Assembly (NCBI GenBank): GCA_017455205.1
Contig: JAFTBM010000052.1
Location: 1-45,739, forward strand
Origin: Bacteroidales bacterium
Lineage (GTDB): Bacteria > Bacteroidota > Bacteroidia > Bacteroidales > P3
Direction: 5' to 3'
Length of the DNA stretch: 45,739 nt
Shown here: positions 15,851 to 23,972 of the stretch, piece by piece
Layout: the number at the start of each line of letters is the position of its first letter
Numbering within the stretch: position 1 is the stretch's first letter
Notes under the pieces: model-generated
Database searches by the model: none
What the model was told of the DNA's origin: nothing
The model's input: only the letters and a program-made list of their open reading frames with translations
Made by a program: the position numbers and the translations under genes

Positions 15851-17005
15851 TCAGTTGAATATTTCCTTCATCTTGTCGAAGAAGCCGCGTTCCTGCTTGG
15901 TCGGATTAGGCTGGAAGTTGTCGTGGCTACACAACTCTTCAAGTGTAGACTTCTCGTCCTTGTTGAGCTTTTTGGGTATCCACACGTTGAGGCAGACAAG
16001 CATATCGCCTCGCTGGCCGTAGCCGTTGAACACTGGCAGACCTTTGCCACGCAACCTGACAACACGCCCCGAAGGGGTGCCTGCGTCAATCTTTATCTTC
16101 ACTTTACCCGAGAGGGTGGGTATTTCCACTGAGCCACCGAGTGCCGCCTGACTGAAAGTGATGAAGGCATTGTAGTAGAGGTTAGCCTCCTGCCGCTCAA
16201 AAGTGTCGTGCTCCTGCTCTTCGACCAGCACAATCAAGTCGCCAGGGATGCCACCGCGTGGAGCTGCATTGCCTTGCCCTTGAATAGAGAGTTGCATTCC
16301 ATCTTGCACGCCTGCGGGTATCTTGATGGTGATAACCTCGCTGCTTTTCACTATGCCATCGCCGTGGCAGTCATGGCACTTATCCTTGACCACAGCGCCA
16401 TCGCCCCCACAGGTGGGGCAAGCATGTTGTGTCTGCATCATGCCCAACATAGTGCGGCGGGTTTCCACCACCACGCCCGTGCCGTGGCACTGGGGGCAAG
16501 TCTCGGTCTTGCCGTCGCGTGAGCCTGTTCCGCTGCAGGTTTTGCAGGGGATATACTTGCTGACCTTGATTTTCTTTTCACATCCCTGGTCAATTTCCTC
16601 TAAGGTCAGTGGCACCTTGATACGGAGATTAGAGCCTTGCCTCACGCGGCGTTGCTGCCCACCACCGCCGAAGCCACCAAAACTCCCGCGAAAGCCACCT
16701 CCACCAAAAAGGTCGCCAAAGATGTTGCCAAATTGGGAGAAGATGTCGTTCATATCCATCCCACCTTGCCCATAGGATCCTTCCATGCCCGCCATGCCAA
16801 ATTGGTCGTAGCGAGCCTTTTTGTCAGGATTGCTGAGCACATCGTAGGCTTCGGCTGCCTCCTTGAACTTCTCCTCTGCCTCCTTGTCACCAGGGTTGCG
16901 ATCGGGGTGATATTGCAGAGCCAGTTTGCGATAAGCCTTCTTCAACTCATCAGGAGTGGCATTTTTATCCACTCCAAGTACCTCATAGTAATCTCTTTTT
17001 GCCAT
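15851..17005 (-). CDS. dnaJ: Chaperone DnaJ (Hsp40)
   Basis: A 384-residue co-chaperone that delivers substrates to DnaK and stimulates its ATPase. It has all type I regions: J domain (residues 1-70, HPD in [16 protein letters not shown]), Gly/Phe-rich linker (about 85-120), four CxxCxGxG-type zinc motifs ([32 protein letters not shown], about 150-225) and the C-terminal substrate-binding barrels. It follows grpE by 14 bp on the same strand. A strong Shine-Dalgarno AAAGGAGG lies 7 nt before the ATG, unusual for this phylum. dnaK and hrcA are not in the window. Confidence 0.97.
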   Translation of the reverse strand: MAKRDYYEVLGVDKNATPDELKKAYRKLALQYHPDRNPGDKEAEEKFKEAAEAYDVLSNPDKKARYDQFGMAGMEGSYGQGGMDMNDIFSQFGNIFGDLFGGGGFRGSFGGFGGGGQQRRVRQGSNLRIKVPLTLEEIDQGCEKKIKVSKYIPCKTCSGTGSRDGKTETCPQCHGTGVVVETRRTMLGMMQTQHACPTCGGDGAVVKDKCHDCHGDGIVKSSEVITIKIPAGVQDGMQLSIQGQGNAAPRGGIPGDLIVLVEEQEHDTFERQEANLYYNAFITFSQAALGGSVEIPTLSGKVKIKIDAGTPSGRVVRLRGKGLPVFNGYGQRGDMLVCLNVWIPKKLNKDEKSTLEELCSHDNFQPNPTKQERGFFDKMKEIFN

Positions 17006-17012
17006 AATGCTT

Positions 17013-17020
17013 CCTCCTTT
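17013..17020 (-). promoter_or_regulatory. Strong Shine-Dalgarno site of dnaJ
   Basis: The minus strand reads AAAGGAGG 7 nt before the dnaJ ATG, touching the grpE stop codon. Most genes here have no such site, as expected for Bacteroidota, so dnaJ translation initiation may be set differently from its neighbours. Confidence 0.75.
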
Positions 17021-17547
17021 CAGCAGGCCACCACCACCTTGGCATAGCGCAACACCTTATCGTTGAGGTAGTAGCCTTTCTCTACCACGTCTACCACAAT
17101 GCCTTTCTGACCCTCCTCGGCTGCTGGGATGCGTGTGATGGCTTCATGGAGGCTCTCATCGAATTTCTCACCTTTCACCTCCATGGCCTTAAGTCCTTTC
17201 TGCTCCAAGATTTTCACCAACTTGGTGTATATCAATTTCACACCCTCTTCGTTATCCTGATGCTGCAAAGCACGTTCAAAGTCGTCAAGGACTGGCAGAA
17301 TAGCCTTAATCATCTCGCGACCGCCATTGAGCAGGAGGTCGGCTTTCTCGATGCTGGTTCGTTTGCGATAATTTTCATACTCTGAATATAGGCGGAGGTA
17401 TTTGTCGTTCAACGCAGCATACTTCTCTTCTGCCTCTACTCCCGCCGTGGAGCCCTCTTCTTGATGGTCTGATTGCTCCTCGGCTCGGGGTTGTGGCTGC
17501 TCTTCTTCTTGCAGCAACTCTTCCTCTTTATGTTCTTGTTTGCTCAT
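17020..17547 (-). CDS. grpE: Nucleotide exchange factor GrpE
   Basis: A 175-residue cytosolic exchange factor that releases ADP from DnaK. The first 40 residues are acidic and disordered ([19 protein letters not shown]). A long coiled coil follows ([20 protein letters not shown]) and the C-terminal beta domain has the family pattern [14 protein letters not shown] and [17 protein letters not shown]. Length is normal. It is directly upstream of dnaJ, the usual chaperone pair. The gap to the preceding OstA-like gene is 70 bp and AT-rich; no clear -7 consensus is visible there, so it may be co-transcribed. Confidence 0.96.
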   Translation of the reverse strand: MSKQEHKEEELLQEEEQPQPRAEEQSDHQEEGSTAGVEAEEKYAALNDKYLRLYSEYENYRKRTSIEKADLLLNGGREMIKAILPVLDDFERALQHQDNEEGVKLIYTKLVKILEQKGLKAMEVKGEKFDESLHEAITRIPAAEEGQKGIVVDVVEKGYYLNDKVLRYAKVVVAC

Positions 17548-17617
17548 ATCTTTATGTTATTTTTTTTTATTCTTTACGCTCAAAAAGGCTGCCATCATTG
17601 CTTTGACTGCCAATTTG

Positions 17618-19132
17618 TCACCACACGAAGACATCCTCTGGCTTTTTCGGTCTGCCTACCGAATACCATTGAAAACCTATCAGCCGCTGTAAATCCTCGG
17701 GCAAGGCATCTACGGGATAAGTCTGCATGTCGGGATTATCATAGGTTACCACCCTTGAGACTGCCCCACTGGTGTCGAAATATATCCTCATATCAGTGCC
17801 CACGCCCGCATTGACCCCTATCAACTGCGGATTGGAGAACTCGTCATCTTCAGTTAGGTAGTATACTATCTGTGCATTACCCAATATGTCGGCGTAGAGC
17901 GGTTGTCCCTGTTTGAAATAGACTATCCCCTGCAGACCTTTCAGCTGGTTGAACTTCACGAGATCCACCTGCTGCAAGGTAAAACACTTGCTACGCAGAT
18001 AAACACGCTTAATACCAGAAGTGTCGTGGTGGAGTTCAATGGTATCGGCTGTACACTGATAGTGGTCATACCACAACACTGGCGCTCGGTAAAGCGTTAA
18101 GATAGAATCTCTCGCATTGTAGAATGCGGAATCGCACATGCCTTGTGCATCACGACGAAAGACCTTAACCCTAAAATAGGCACTGATTGATGAAAGCCTG
18201 GATGCAGTATCGGTAACCACATACACCGTGTCGCCATGCATAAAGAGCGTATCGCCACCACTGACAAAAAGCACATGTGCACTATCGGTTACATACGAGT
18301 AATGTTGCCGTCTGCTCATCTCGCCATAGCGTCCTGTGCAGGCAACTTCATTGAGCGAATCCATTATCATCACATGACCATAAGCACGTCCGGACTCCGT
18401 CAGTTCATCATAGTAAAGCGTGTCGCTATCAATCATTCGCCCTTGATTGTCCACGTGTGAGCGGCGGAATGACTCTGCAAAGCGCGTAACGGTGTTATAA
18501 TTGCCCAACTCGCTATAGATTGTCGAGGAGTCGCTATAAATATGCGTAGGACTATCAAAATGAGCTATCTTGCTTTCTGTGCTGTAGATGAGGGTGTCCG
18601 TTACCAGTACCATTGACGAATCGGCAAGCCGAACTTCATCGTAGATATAGAACATCTTGAGGTTGGAATTGTACTGACCCTTGTGGCTATCCAGCACACG
18701 GTCTTCGCTTGTAGCATGTCCCCAGCGCGTGTAGTAGGCTGTAGCATGGTCGCGGTCGTAGGTCATGTGGTTAGCTTTAAGCGTAGTACCTCCGTCAATC
18801 AGCACCACCGTGTCCGCCCAGATGTCAAGCACCCGCGTATTGCCGTCATAGTAGAGGCGGTCTCCATAGATATGGGTGGAGTCGGTCAGTTTTATCTTCA
18901 CGCCGACAAAGGCTGTGAAGCAGTTGGTTGCCGTGTTGTAGTGAGCCGAGTCGGCTGTGAGCACCATGCCTTCGTGCGTGGACACCACATGCTGATAGAG
19001 TATCCAAACATCGGCATTATGTGGGTCGCGAGCTCCCATACCCGACTCGTAGTTAATCACTCTCTGCCCCTGCCCTACCGAACACCAAAGCAGAACTATC
19101 AACAGCAGCCACCCTTTCTTTGCCAATGCCAT
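17618..19132 (-). CDS. OstA-like (LptA/LptD N-domain-like) periplasmic protein
   Basis: A 504-residue exported protein. A signal peptide (KKGWLLLIVLLWCSVGQG) is followed by Gln. Most of the protein is a repeated beta-jellyroll pattern of LPS-transport proteins: short strands of the type TADSAHYNT, IYGDRLYYDGNTRVLDI, VVLIDGGTTLKANHMTYD, LTGTLIYSTES-like turns, and many Asp-Ser/Thr pairs. OstA/LptA domains bind and pass LPS across the periplasm, so a role in lipid A or LPS delivery is inferred. It lacks the LptD barrel. It lies between gldJ and grpE, behind a strong terminator, with only 12 nt between the T-run and the ATG, so its expression may depend on read-through. Confidence 0.82.
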   Translation of the reverse strand: MALAKKGWLLLIVLLWCSVGQGQRVINYESGMGARDPHNADVWILYQHVVSTHEGMVLTADSAHYNTATNCFTAFVGVKIKLTDSTHIYGDRLYYDGNTRVLDIWADTVVLIDGGTTLKANHMTYDRDHATAYYTRWGHATSEDRVLDSHKGQYNSNLKMFYIYDEVRLADSSMVLVTDTLIYSTESKIAHFDSPTHIYSDSSTIYSELGNYNTVTRFAESFRRSHVDNQGRMIDSDTLYYDELTESGRAYGHVMIMDSLNEVACTGRYGEMSRRQHYSYVTDSAHVLFVSGGDTLFMHGDTVYVVTDTASRLSSISAYFRVKVFRRDAQGMCDSAFYNARDSILTLYRAPVLWYDHYQCTADTIELHHDTSGIKRVYLRSKCFTLQQVDLVKFNQLKGLQGIVYFKQGQPLYADILGNAQIVYYLTEDDEFSNPQLIGVNAGVGTDMRIYFDTSGAVSRVVTYDNPDMQTYPVDALPEDLQRLIGFQWYSVGRPKKPEDVFVW

Positions 19133-19144
19133 CTTGTCTCTCTC

Positions 19145-19200
19145 AAAAAAAACACGGCTTCTGCAAGCACCTCTCTTAAGCGGTGGTATCCAGAAGCCGT
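19145..19200 (-). terminator. Terminator between gldJ and the OstA-like gene
   Basis: On the minus strand ACGGCTTCTG (19200-19191) pairs perfectly with CAGAAGCCGT (19163-19154) across a 27-nt loop, followed by eight T (19152-19145). It lies between the gldJ stop and the OstA-like ATG and should end the porP-gldJ transcript, or attenuate the downstream genes. Confidence 0.88.
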
Positions 19201-19224
19201 TTTATACCTAACAAATCCCTCTTA

Positions 19225-20799
19225 TCACTTCACGTTGGAGCCTAAATTATCCATCGCACAGCGGAATCCTATCCACGAAGTAGACTTGTCTTGGTCATAG
19301 TAGCGACGTGTGGCGGACTGAAGGTAGTAAGCACGGTCGTTCCAGTTGCCACCTTTCACCACGCGCACCCTATTATTCACCAGCGATGATATTGTACTCT
19401 TGTCCGTTGCCTCACGTGTGTACATCGCATTGGTATTGGCATCCTCTCCCACCAACGTTGTAACATCCGAAGCTTCACCCTCTTCCTCGTCGCCCTCTTC
19501 CGTAGCCATACTTTCCTCTCCTTCTTCCCCATCCTCACCTTTCTTCTCTTGCCAATAATCCTGGTTGAGGTTGGAACCGCGGTCACCATCAAGATAGTTA
19601 ACATTGTTGGCTTGACGGTAATTGCGACGATTGAAATCAGGGTCAACCTCTTTGCGAACTAACTGGCCATCGTCCCCTTGCAACACTTCACCATCCTCAT
19701 CAACTGCATAGGTGCGATAGATATTGCCACGGAACGGGTCTACATCATCGCCCCCCAACGGATTGACCACCTTGCGGTATACATCCATACACCACTCACT
19801 CACGTTACCAGCCATATTGTACAGGCCATAGTCGTTGGGGAAGTACCATTTGACTGGACATGTGTAATCCCAGCCATCATTCAAATTGCCTGCCACACCC
19901 ATGGCATCGCCACGGCTACGCTTAAAGTTGGCCAAGAATTGACCATAATATTTCTTGTTCACCGAGCGGAGGCTCTGCCCTGCCCAAGGATAAGTCTTGT
20001 GCTCAATCACGCGCTCATCGTAGGTATTGCCAATCAGACCCACAGCAGCATACTCCCATTCTGCCTCGGTTGGCAGACGGTAATAGGGGTAAAGTATACC
20101 ATCAGTACTCCGCACCGGGCGCTCCTCGCCACCAGCCGAAGGATCGTAGTTGGTCATACCTCCGCGAGTCTCACCCTCGAACTTACCTGCAAGGTAAACA
20201 TCTGTCTGAAATGCGTTGGTGCCCAAGTTCTCTTGGTCAAGCATAATAATGCCACGGTCAACAAGGACTTTCTCATTCAAGCGGTCAGTACGCCACACGC
20301 AGAACGCTTGAGCCTGCTCCCAACTGACGCCCACCACAGGGTACTCATCATACGAGGGGCTTTGGAAGTAATTATCCACAAAACTCTCACGCCAAGCCAA
20401 GCGGTCACGCCAAGCCGCCGTGTCGGGATAGATGGCTTTCACCTTATCAGGAAACTCCTCTCCGTAAGCCCGCTTCATCCAGTACACAAACTCGCGGTAG
20501 CTGCGGTTGCTTACCTCAGTCTCATCCATATAAAATGAAGAGACTGTTACCGTGTGGGCAATATTGTCCCACTGATAGCGAGTATCCTCACTGACCCGCC
20601 CCATCACGAACGAGCCACCCTCAATAAACACCAAGCCAGGAGCCGTCGGCTGCTCGGGATTAAGCGAGACCTCAAAACCACCCCATGCAGGGTCGTTATA
20701 GTTCCAGCCTGTTACCGCCGACTGCCCCGCTTTCTTGCTACACGAAGCAAGCATCAGCAGTGCCACCACGGCCAAACATGAAAATCTCAATGCTTTCAT
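19225..20799 (-). CDS. gldJ: GldJ-type gliding/T9SS lipoprotein
   Basis: A 524-residue lipoprotein. The ATG at 20799 gives MKALRFSCLAVVALLML then lipobox ASC with Cys20; upstream in-frame ATGs only prolong it. The mature part has TGWNYNDPAWGGFE, then a SUMF1/formylglycine-enzyme-like fold: GLVFIEGGSFVMG, FYMDETEVSNRSYREFVYWM, YPVVGVSWEQAQAFCVWRT, RLPTEAEWEYAA, GNVSEWCMD, RVVKGGNWND and GFRCAM. The TGWxxND motif and long insertions favour GldJ over GldK/PorK. In gliding and T9SS bacteria GldJ is an outer-membrane-associated lipoprotein needed for stability of GldK and related parts. A very acidic, low-complexity insertion lies at about residues 430-460 (GEEGEESMATEEGDEEEG). It follows porP/sprF by 76 bp. 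Confidence 0.87.
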   Translation of the reverse strand: MKALRFSCLAVVALLMLASCSKKAGQSAVTGWNYNDPAWGGFEVSLNPEQPTAPGLVFIEGGSFVMGRVSEDTRYQWDNIAHTVTVSSFYMDETEVSNRSYREFVYWMKRAYGEEFPDKVKAIYPDTAAWRDRLAWRESFVDNYFQSPSYDEYPVVGVSWEQAQAFCVWRTDRLNEKVLVDRGIIMLDQENLGTNAFQTDVYLAGKFEGETRGGMTNYDPSAGGEERPVRSTDGILYPYYRLPTEAEWEYAAVGLIGNTYDERVIEHKTYPWAGQSLRSVNKKYYGQFLANFKRSRGDAMGVAGNLNDGWDYTCPVKWYFPNDYGLYNMAGNVSEWCMDVYRKVVNPLGGDDVDPFRGNIYRTYAVDEDGEVLQGDDGQLVRKEVDPDFNRRNYRQANNVNYLDGDRGSNLNQDYWQEKKGEDGEEGEESMATEEGDEEEGEASDVTTLVGEDANTNAMYTREATDKSTISSLVNNRVRVVKGGNWNDRAYYLQSATRRYYDQDKSTSWIGFRCAMDNLGSNVK

Positions 20800-20875
20800 C
20801 TGTTTGATTTTTGTATTTCTCATCATAAACGGCACATAGCCGCTTTTTGTTTCGTTTTTTTTCTCTTTTAACTTA

Positions 20876-21889
20876 TTAGAAAGATGGGCAACGGATAGTC
20901 CGAATACGCTTCTTCTGCTCTGGTACAGGCAACAATACCCCAAGCGATATCTCATGAGCACCCGCCGTAGCATTGGCCAACTTCGACACCGTTACATCGT
21001 AACTATACCCCACTTTCCAATAATCTTGCTGCACTCCCACTTGGAAGATAAAGGCATCGGCATTCTCCAGTCCATTGCGGAACCACACCCCTACCAAGAA
21101 GGGCATCCAATCAAGGTACAGACCATAATTAAAGTAATGGAGGCCATTCTGCATTTGGTAGACGATGTTGGGCGAAATAATCGGCGTACCCAAACCAAGC
21201 GAAGATTGCCTGCGGCGTTCTTCGGCCACATTGATGCGACCACCTCCATGCACCGTTATCTTCATCGGCATCTTGTCCTCTGAATAAAAAGCCACATTGG
21301 GCTGCGTAAGGTGAGCCGCAGCCACCCCAGCATACCACTTGTCGCCATACACCACCGCTCCTGCACTGAAATCAACTGCCCACTTACTCGTCTGGTCAGG
21401 TGCTACAGCACCAGTGTTTATATGGAAACCCATCTGCGCATCAATCTGGTCAGGAAACCGCAAATACTCATCCCAGTTAAGGTTAGTGTTCATCACCGAA
21501 GCTTCCAAACCAGCACTGACATTAACCGACCGATTAAGCTTAAAATTAAACGCATACATCACACCCGCCATGTGCGTGGAAAGTGCACCATGGTCGCCCT
21601 GACGGTCGGTCAGCAGTATTGCACCCACACCACCATGCAGTGCATGGATATATTGGTCGTAGGAAGCATTCACCGTGGTAAAGGCACTGACCAACCCTGG
21701 CCATTGGTTGCGATACACCAGCGAAATTCGCGGTGCTACCGCTGTGCCAGCAAAGCCCGGATTAAGATATAGCGGATTTGCATAAAATTGAGAAAATCCA
21801 ATGTCCTGCGCTGCCACCCCACCCCCTGCTGCCACCGCCATACCGAGCAACGCCACTTTCAGATACTTTTTCAGTTTCACTTCAATCAT
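20876..21889 (-). CDS. PorP/SprF family T9SS outer-membrane protein
   Basis: A 337-residue outer-membrane barrel. A signal peptide (KVALLGMAVAAGGGVAA) leaves Gln first. The mature start QDIGFSQFYANPLYLNPGFAG is the signature of the PorP/SprF family (DPxFSQFYxxPLxLNPAxTG type). Later strands (VNASYDQYIHALHGGVGAIL, FKLNRSVNVSAGLEASVM, VGYSYDVTVSKLANATAGAHEISL) fit the family barrel. In P. gingivalis PorP is needed for T9SS secretion; SprF proteins help export or anchor specific partners such as SprB. It is first in a two-gene unit with gldJ; porL, porM and porN are not in this window. Several PorP paralogues usually exist, so the exact role is open. Confidence 0.9.
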   Translation of the reverse strand: MIEVKLKKYLKVALLGMAVAAGGGVAAQDIGFSQFYANPLYLNPGFAGTAVAPRISLVYRNQWPGLVSAFTTVNASYDQYIHALHGGVGAILLTDRQGDHGALSTHMAGVMYAFNFKLNRSVNVSAGLEASVMNTNLNWDEYLRFPDQIDAQMGFHINTGAVAPDQTSKWAVDFSAGAVVYGDKWYAGVAAAHLTQPNVAFYSEDKMPMKITVHGGGRINVAEERRRQSSLGLGTPIISPNIVYQMQNGLHYFNYGLYLDWMPFLVGVWFRNGLENADAFIFQVGVQQDYWKVGYSYDVTVSKLANATAGAHEISLGVLLPVPEQKKRIRTIRCPSF

Positions 21890-22046
21890 ATTGTAGGCCT
21901 ATAATTGGGTGCAATATTACACATTTTTTTTCATTCCCCCATGTTTTTCCAAAAAATATTTACTATCATTCAATAAATCAGCAATATAATTTTTCATCTT
22001 CAACGACGTACCACCCCAAAAAAGGGCGACTTTTTATCCTCATTTT

Positions 22047-22622
22047 TCATTTTTTTCCACTCTTCATTCTCTTGCACCCCCAAAACGTCAAATCATTGCA
22101 CGTCCGCCACGCCGTCTCCGACATTTCCACAAACTCCAATCCTTCACACATAGCGAAAGCCGAGAGCCCTACCCTACTCACTTTCTGTGGTAGCCTCACC
22201 TCTCTCATCCCTTTGCAATAGGCAAATGCACCTTCACCCACCTCCTCCAACGCCTCATTCCACATCACTCTCTGCAACCTCTCGCAGCCGCAAAACGCCT
22301 GTGCACCAATCCGCCGGCATCCCTCTGGCAATAGCACCTCTACCACACTATCGCACCTATAAAATGCATTGTCCCCCACCTCAACCACCTTATACCTTTT
22401 CCCTCCCCGTTTCACCTCGCTCGGCACGGCCACCCTCCCATTCGGCTTGCACCGACTGTAATAGGGCCAATCCTTTGCAGGATAAGTGAGTCGCACCTCA
22501 CCGCTTTCGCCAATCACCTCAAACCATAACTCATTCTCCCCCACAGCCACCGCAAACTTCTCTTGCGCCGAAACTCCCAACGTCATCAATACCAATGAGA
22601 TGATAACTGCAGCCTTCTTCAT
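22047..22622 (-). CDS. Short BspA-like leucine-rich-repeat exported protein
   Basis: A 191-residue exported protein. The ATG at 22622 gives MKKAAVIISLVLMTLGVSA and then Gln; 14 in-frame residues upstream are not needed. After a 60-residue lead come about four BspA/LRR_5-type repeats of 23 residues (VVEVGDNAFYRCDSVVEVLL, RRIGAQAFCGCERLQRVMW, EEVGEGAFAYCKGMREVRL, SRVGLSAFAMCEGLEFVEM). Each repeat has Cys at the same place. Such repeats mediate surface protein contacts. It ends GCKRMKSGKK without a T9SS sorting tail, and is short for the family, so it may be periplasmic. It diverges from bamD and carries its own TAAATTTG promoter. Confidence 0.8.
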   Translation of the reverse strand: MKKAAVIISLVLMTLGVSAQEKFAVAVGENELWFEVIGESGEVRLTYPAKDWPYYSRCKPNGRVAVPSEVKRGGKRYKVVEVGDNAFYRCDSVVEVLLPEGCRRIGAQAFCGCERLQRVMWNEALEEVGEGAFAYCKGMREVRLPQKVSRVGLSAFAMCEGLEFVEMSETAWRTCNDLTFWGCKRMKSGKK

Positions 22623-22643
22623 ATTTGTTCTATTTTCTGCCTG

Positions 22644-22651
22644 CAAATTTA
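22644..22651 (-). promoter_or_regulatory. -7 promoter element of the LRR gene
   Basis: The minus strand reads TAAATTTG 21 nt before the ATG, with a TTTG at 22670-22667 as possible -33. Matches TAnnTTTG. Confidence 0.65.
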
Positions 22652-22740
22652 CGAAAAAAAACATACCAAACCCATCATTGACCTCTTATGACGCAATAGG
22701 TAATAGAGGAAAATATTTTTATAAAGTCTGAAAAAAAGTG

Positions 22741-22748
22741 TAACTTTG
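22741..22748 (+). promoter_or_regulatory. -7 promoter element abutting the bamD start
   Basis: TAACTTTG lies 6 nt before the bamD ATG; a T-run (22716-22720) sits 20 nt upstream in the -33 position. The same string TAACTTTGCA occurs before tRNA-Asn. It predicts an mRNA with a leader of only a few bases. Confidence 0.65.
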
Positions 22749-22754
22749 CAGCCA

Positions 22755-23576
22755 ATGAAAAGGACAGTCAAAATCGCCAGCGGACTGTTAGTCTGCTTAT
22801 TCATAGTTGGTTGCAACAGCTACGACCGTCTGCTCAAGAGCAACGATTTCGATGCCAAATACGCTGCGGCTATGCGCTACTACGAGGCCAACAGCTACTC
22901 CAAGGCCATTCAGCTGTTTGAAAACCTAACGCTCTACTATCGCGGACGCGAGAACGCCGAAAACATCGCTTGGTTCTACGCCCAAGCCCTCTACAAGGAG
23001 AAAGACTACTACACAGCAGCCTACCAATTCAAACGCTTCGCCCGCCAATTCCCCTACAGCGACCGCACCGAGGAGGCCGCCTATCTATCAGCCTACTGCA
23101 AATACCTCGACTCTCCCCCCTATAGCCTCGACCAAAGCATCACACGCGAAGCCATCAGCGAGATGGAAACTTTCGTGGAACGTTGGCCGCGAAGCCTCCA
23201 CATCCCCGAGGTGAACCACTACCTCGACGAAATGCGCGAAAAACTACTCAAAAAGGACTACGAGATTGCCTACGGCTACTACTTCGTCGAGGAATATCGT
23301 GCTGCCTACGAAAGCCTCAAACACTTTATCAGCCTCTACCCCGAAGCCTCTATGCGCGAGGATGCTATCTTCTACCTTCTCCAATCAGGCTACCGCTACG
23401 CCAAAGACAGCCGTGAAGATAAGCAGCGCGAGCGCTACCAGCAAGTACTGGCCGACTACGAACGCTTCCACAGCAGCCTCCGCACCCCAAGCTACGTTTC
23501 CAATGCCGCCGACCTCTACACCAAAAGCCGAGCCGCCCTCTCTGACATTGAGGCTGCACAAAACGCCAACAATTGA
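22755..23576 (+). CDS. bamD: Outer-membrane assembly lipoprotein BamD
   Basis: A 273-residue lipoprotein of the BAM complex, which inserts beta-barrels into the outer membrane together with BamA. The ATG at 22755 gives MKRTVKIASGLLVCLFIVGC with the lipobox Cys at residue 20. Tetratricopeptide repeats fill the protein: YAAAMRYYEANSYSKAIQLF, IAWFYAQALYKEKDYYTAAYQF and KRFARQFPYSDRTEEAAYLSAYC, the typical BamD pattern, then YEIAYGYYFVEEYRAAYESLKHF. Length is normal for the phylum. It opens a plus-strand run in which rpoZ starts 24 bp after its stop. The near absence of a 5' leader is unusual. Confidence 0.92.
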   Translation: MKRTVKIASGLLVCLFIVGCNSYDRLLKSNDFDAKYAAAMRYYEANSYSKAIQLFENLTLYYRGRENAENIAWFYAQALYKEKDYYTAAYQFKRFARQFPYSDRTEEAAYLSAYCKYLDSPPYSLDQSITREAISEMETFVERWPRSLHIPEVNHYLDEMREKLLKKDYEIAYGYYFVEEYRAAYESLKHFISLYPEASMREDAIFYLLQSGYRYAKDSREDKQRERYQQVLADYERFHSSLRTPSYVSNAADLYTKSRAALSDIEAAQNANN

Positions 23577-23600
23577 TAAGCAGATAAAAACCGACAAACC

Positions 23601-23972
23601 ATGGACGAAAAGAAAAAAGTGGCCAACACCACCATCACACGCAACACCGCCGACTTCAGTCGCCAAACCGACAATATCTACGAGACCGTAGCCATGCTCA
23701 CCAAGCGCGCCAACCAAATCGCCTTTGAAGAAAAGAAAGAGCTACACAACAAGATTGACTCTTTCAAAAGCAGCAACGACCTCATCGACGACATGTACGA
23801 AAACCGCGAGCAAGTCGAGATAGTGCGCCGCTTCGAGCAAATGCCCAAGCCCGCCCTCGAAGCAATCGAAGAATACCTCGAAGGCAAGATCAGCTATCGC
23901 AACCCCGCCAAGGAGGACAAAAAAGCTCGCCACCTCGAAGAACTCGAAGAGGAAGTAATCAAAGAAATGTAA
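23601..23972 (+). CDS. rpoZ: RNA polymerase omega subunit, Bacteroidota type
   Basis: A 123-residue protein matching the phylum's omega subunit, which helps fold the beta' subunit of RNA polymerase. The core YETVAMLTKRANQIAFEEKKEL (about residues 30-51) corresponds to the RANQI segment of omega, followed by YENREQVEIVRRFEQMPKP and an acidic, Lys-rich C-terminal helix (EELEEEVIKEM). Such proteins are easily annotated as hypothetical because they differ from the proteobacterial omega. Its stop TAA overlaps the coaBC start (TAATG), so the two are coupled, an arrangement like the rpoZ/coaBC neighbourhoods in other bacteria. Confidence 0.88.
   Translation: MDEKKKVANTTITRNTADFSRQTDNIYETVAMLTKRANQIAFEEKKELHNKIDSFKSSNDLIDDMYENREQVEIVRRFEQMPKPALEAIEEYLEGKISYRNPAKEDKKARHLEELEEEVIKEM

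Noticed and set aside
19225-20799. Assignment as GldK/PorK
   Set aside because: The SUMF1-like fold fits both, but TGWNYNDPAWGGF after the lipobox, the long insertions and absence of porLMN next to it favour GldJ. Not excluded.
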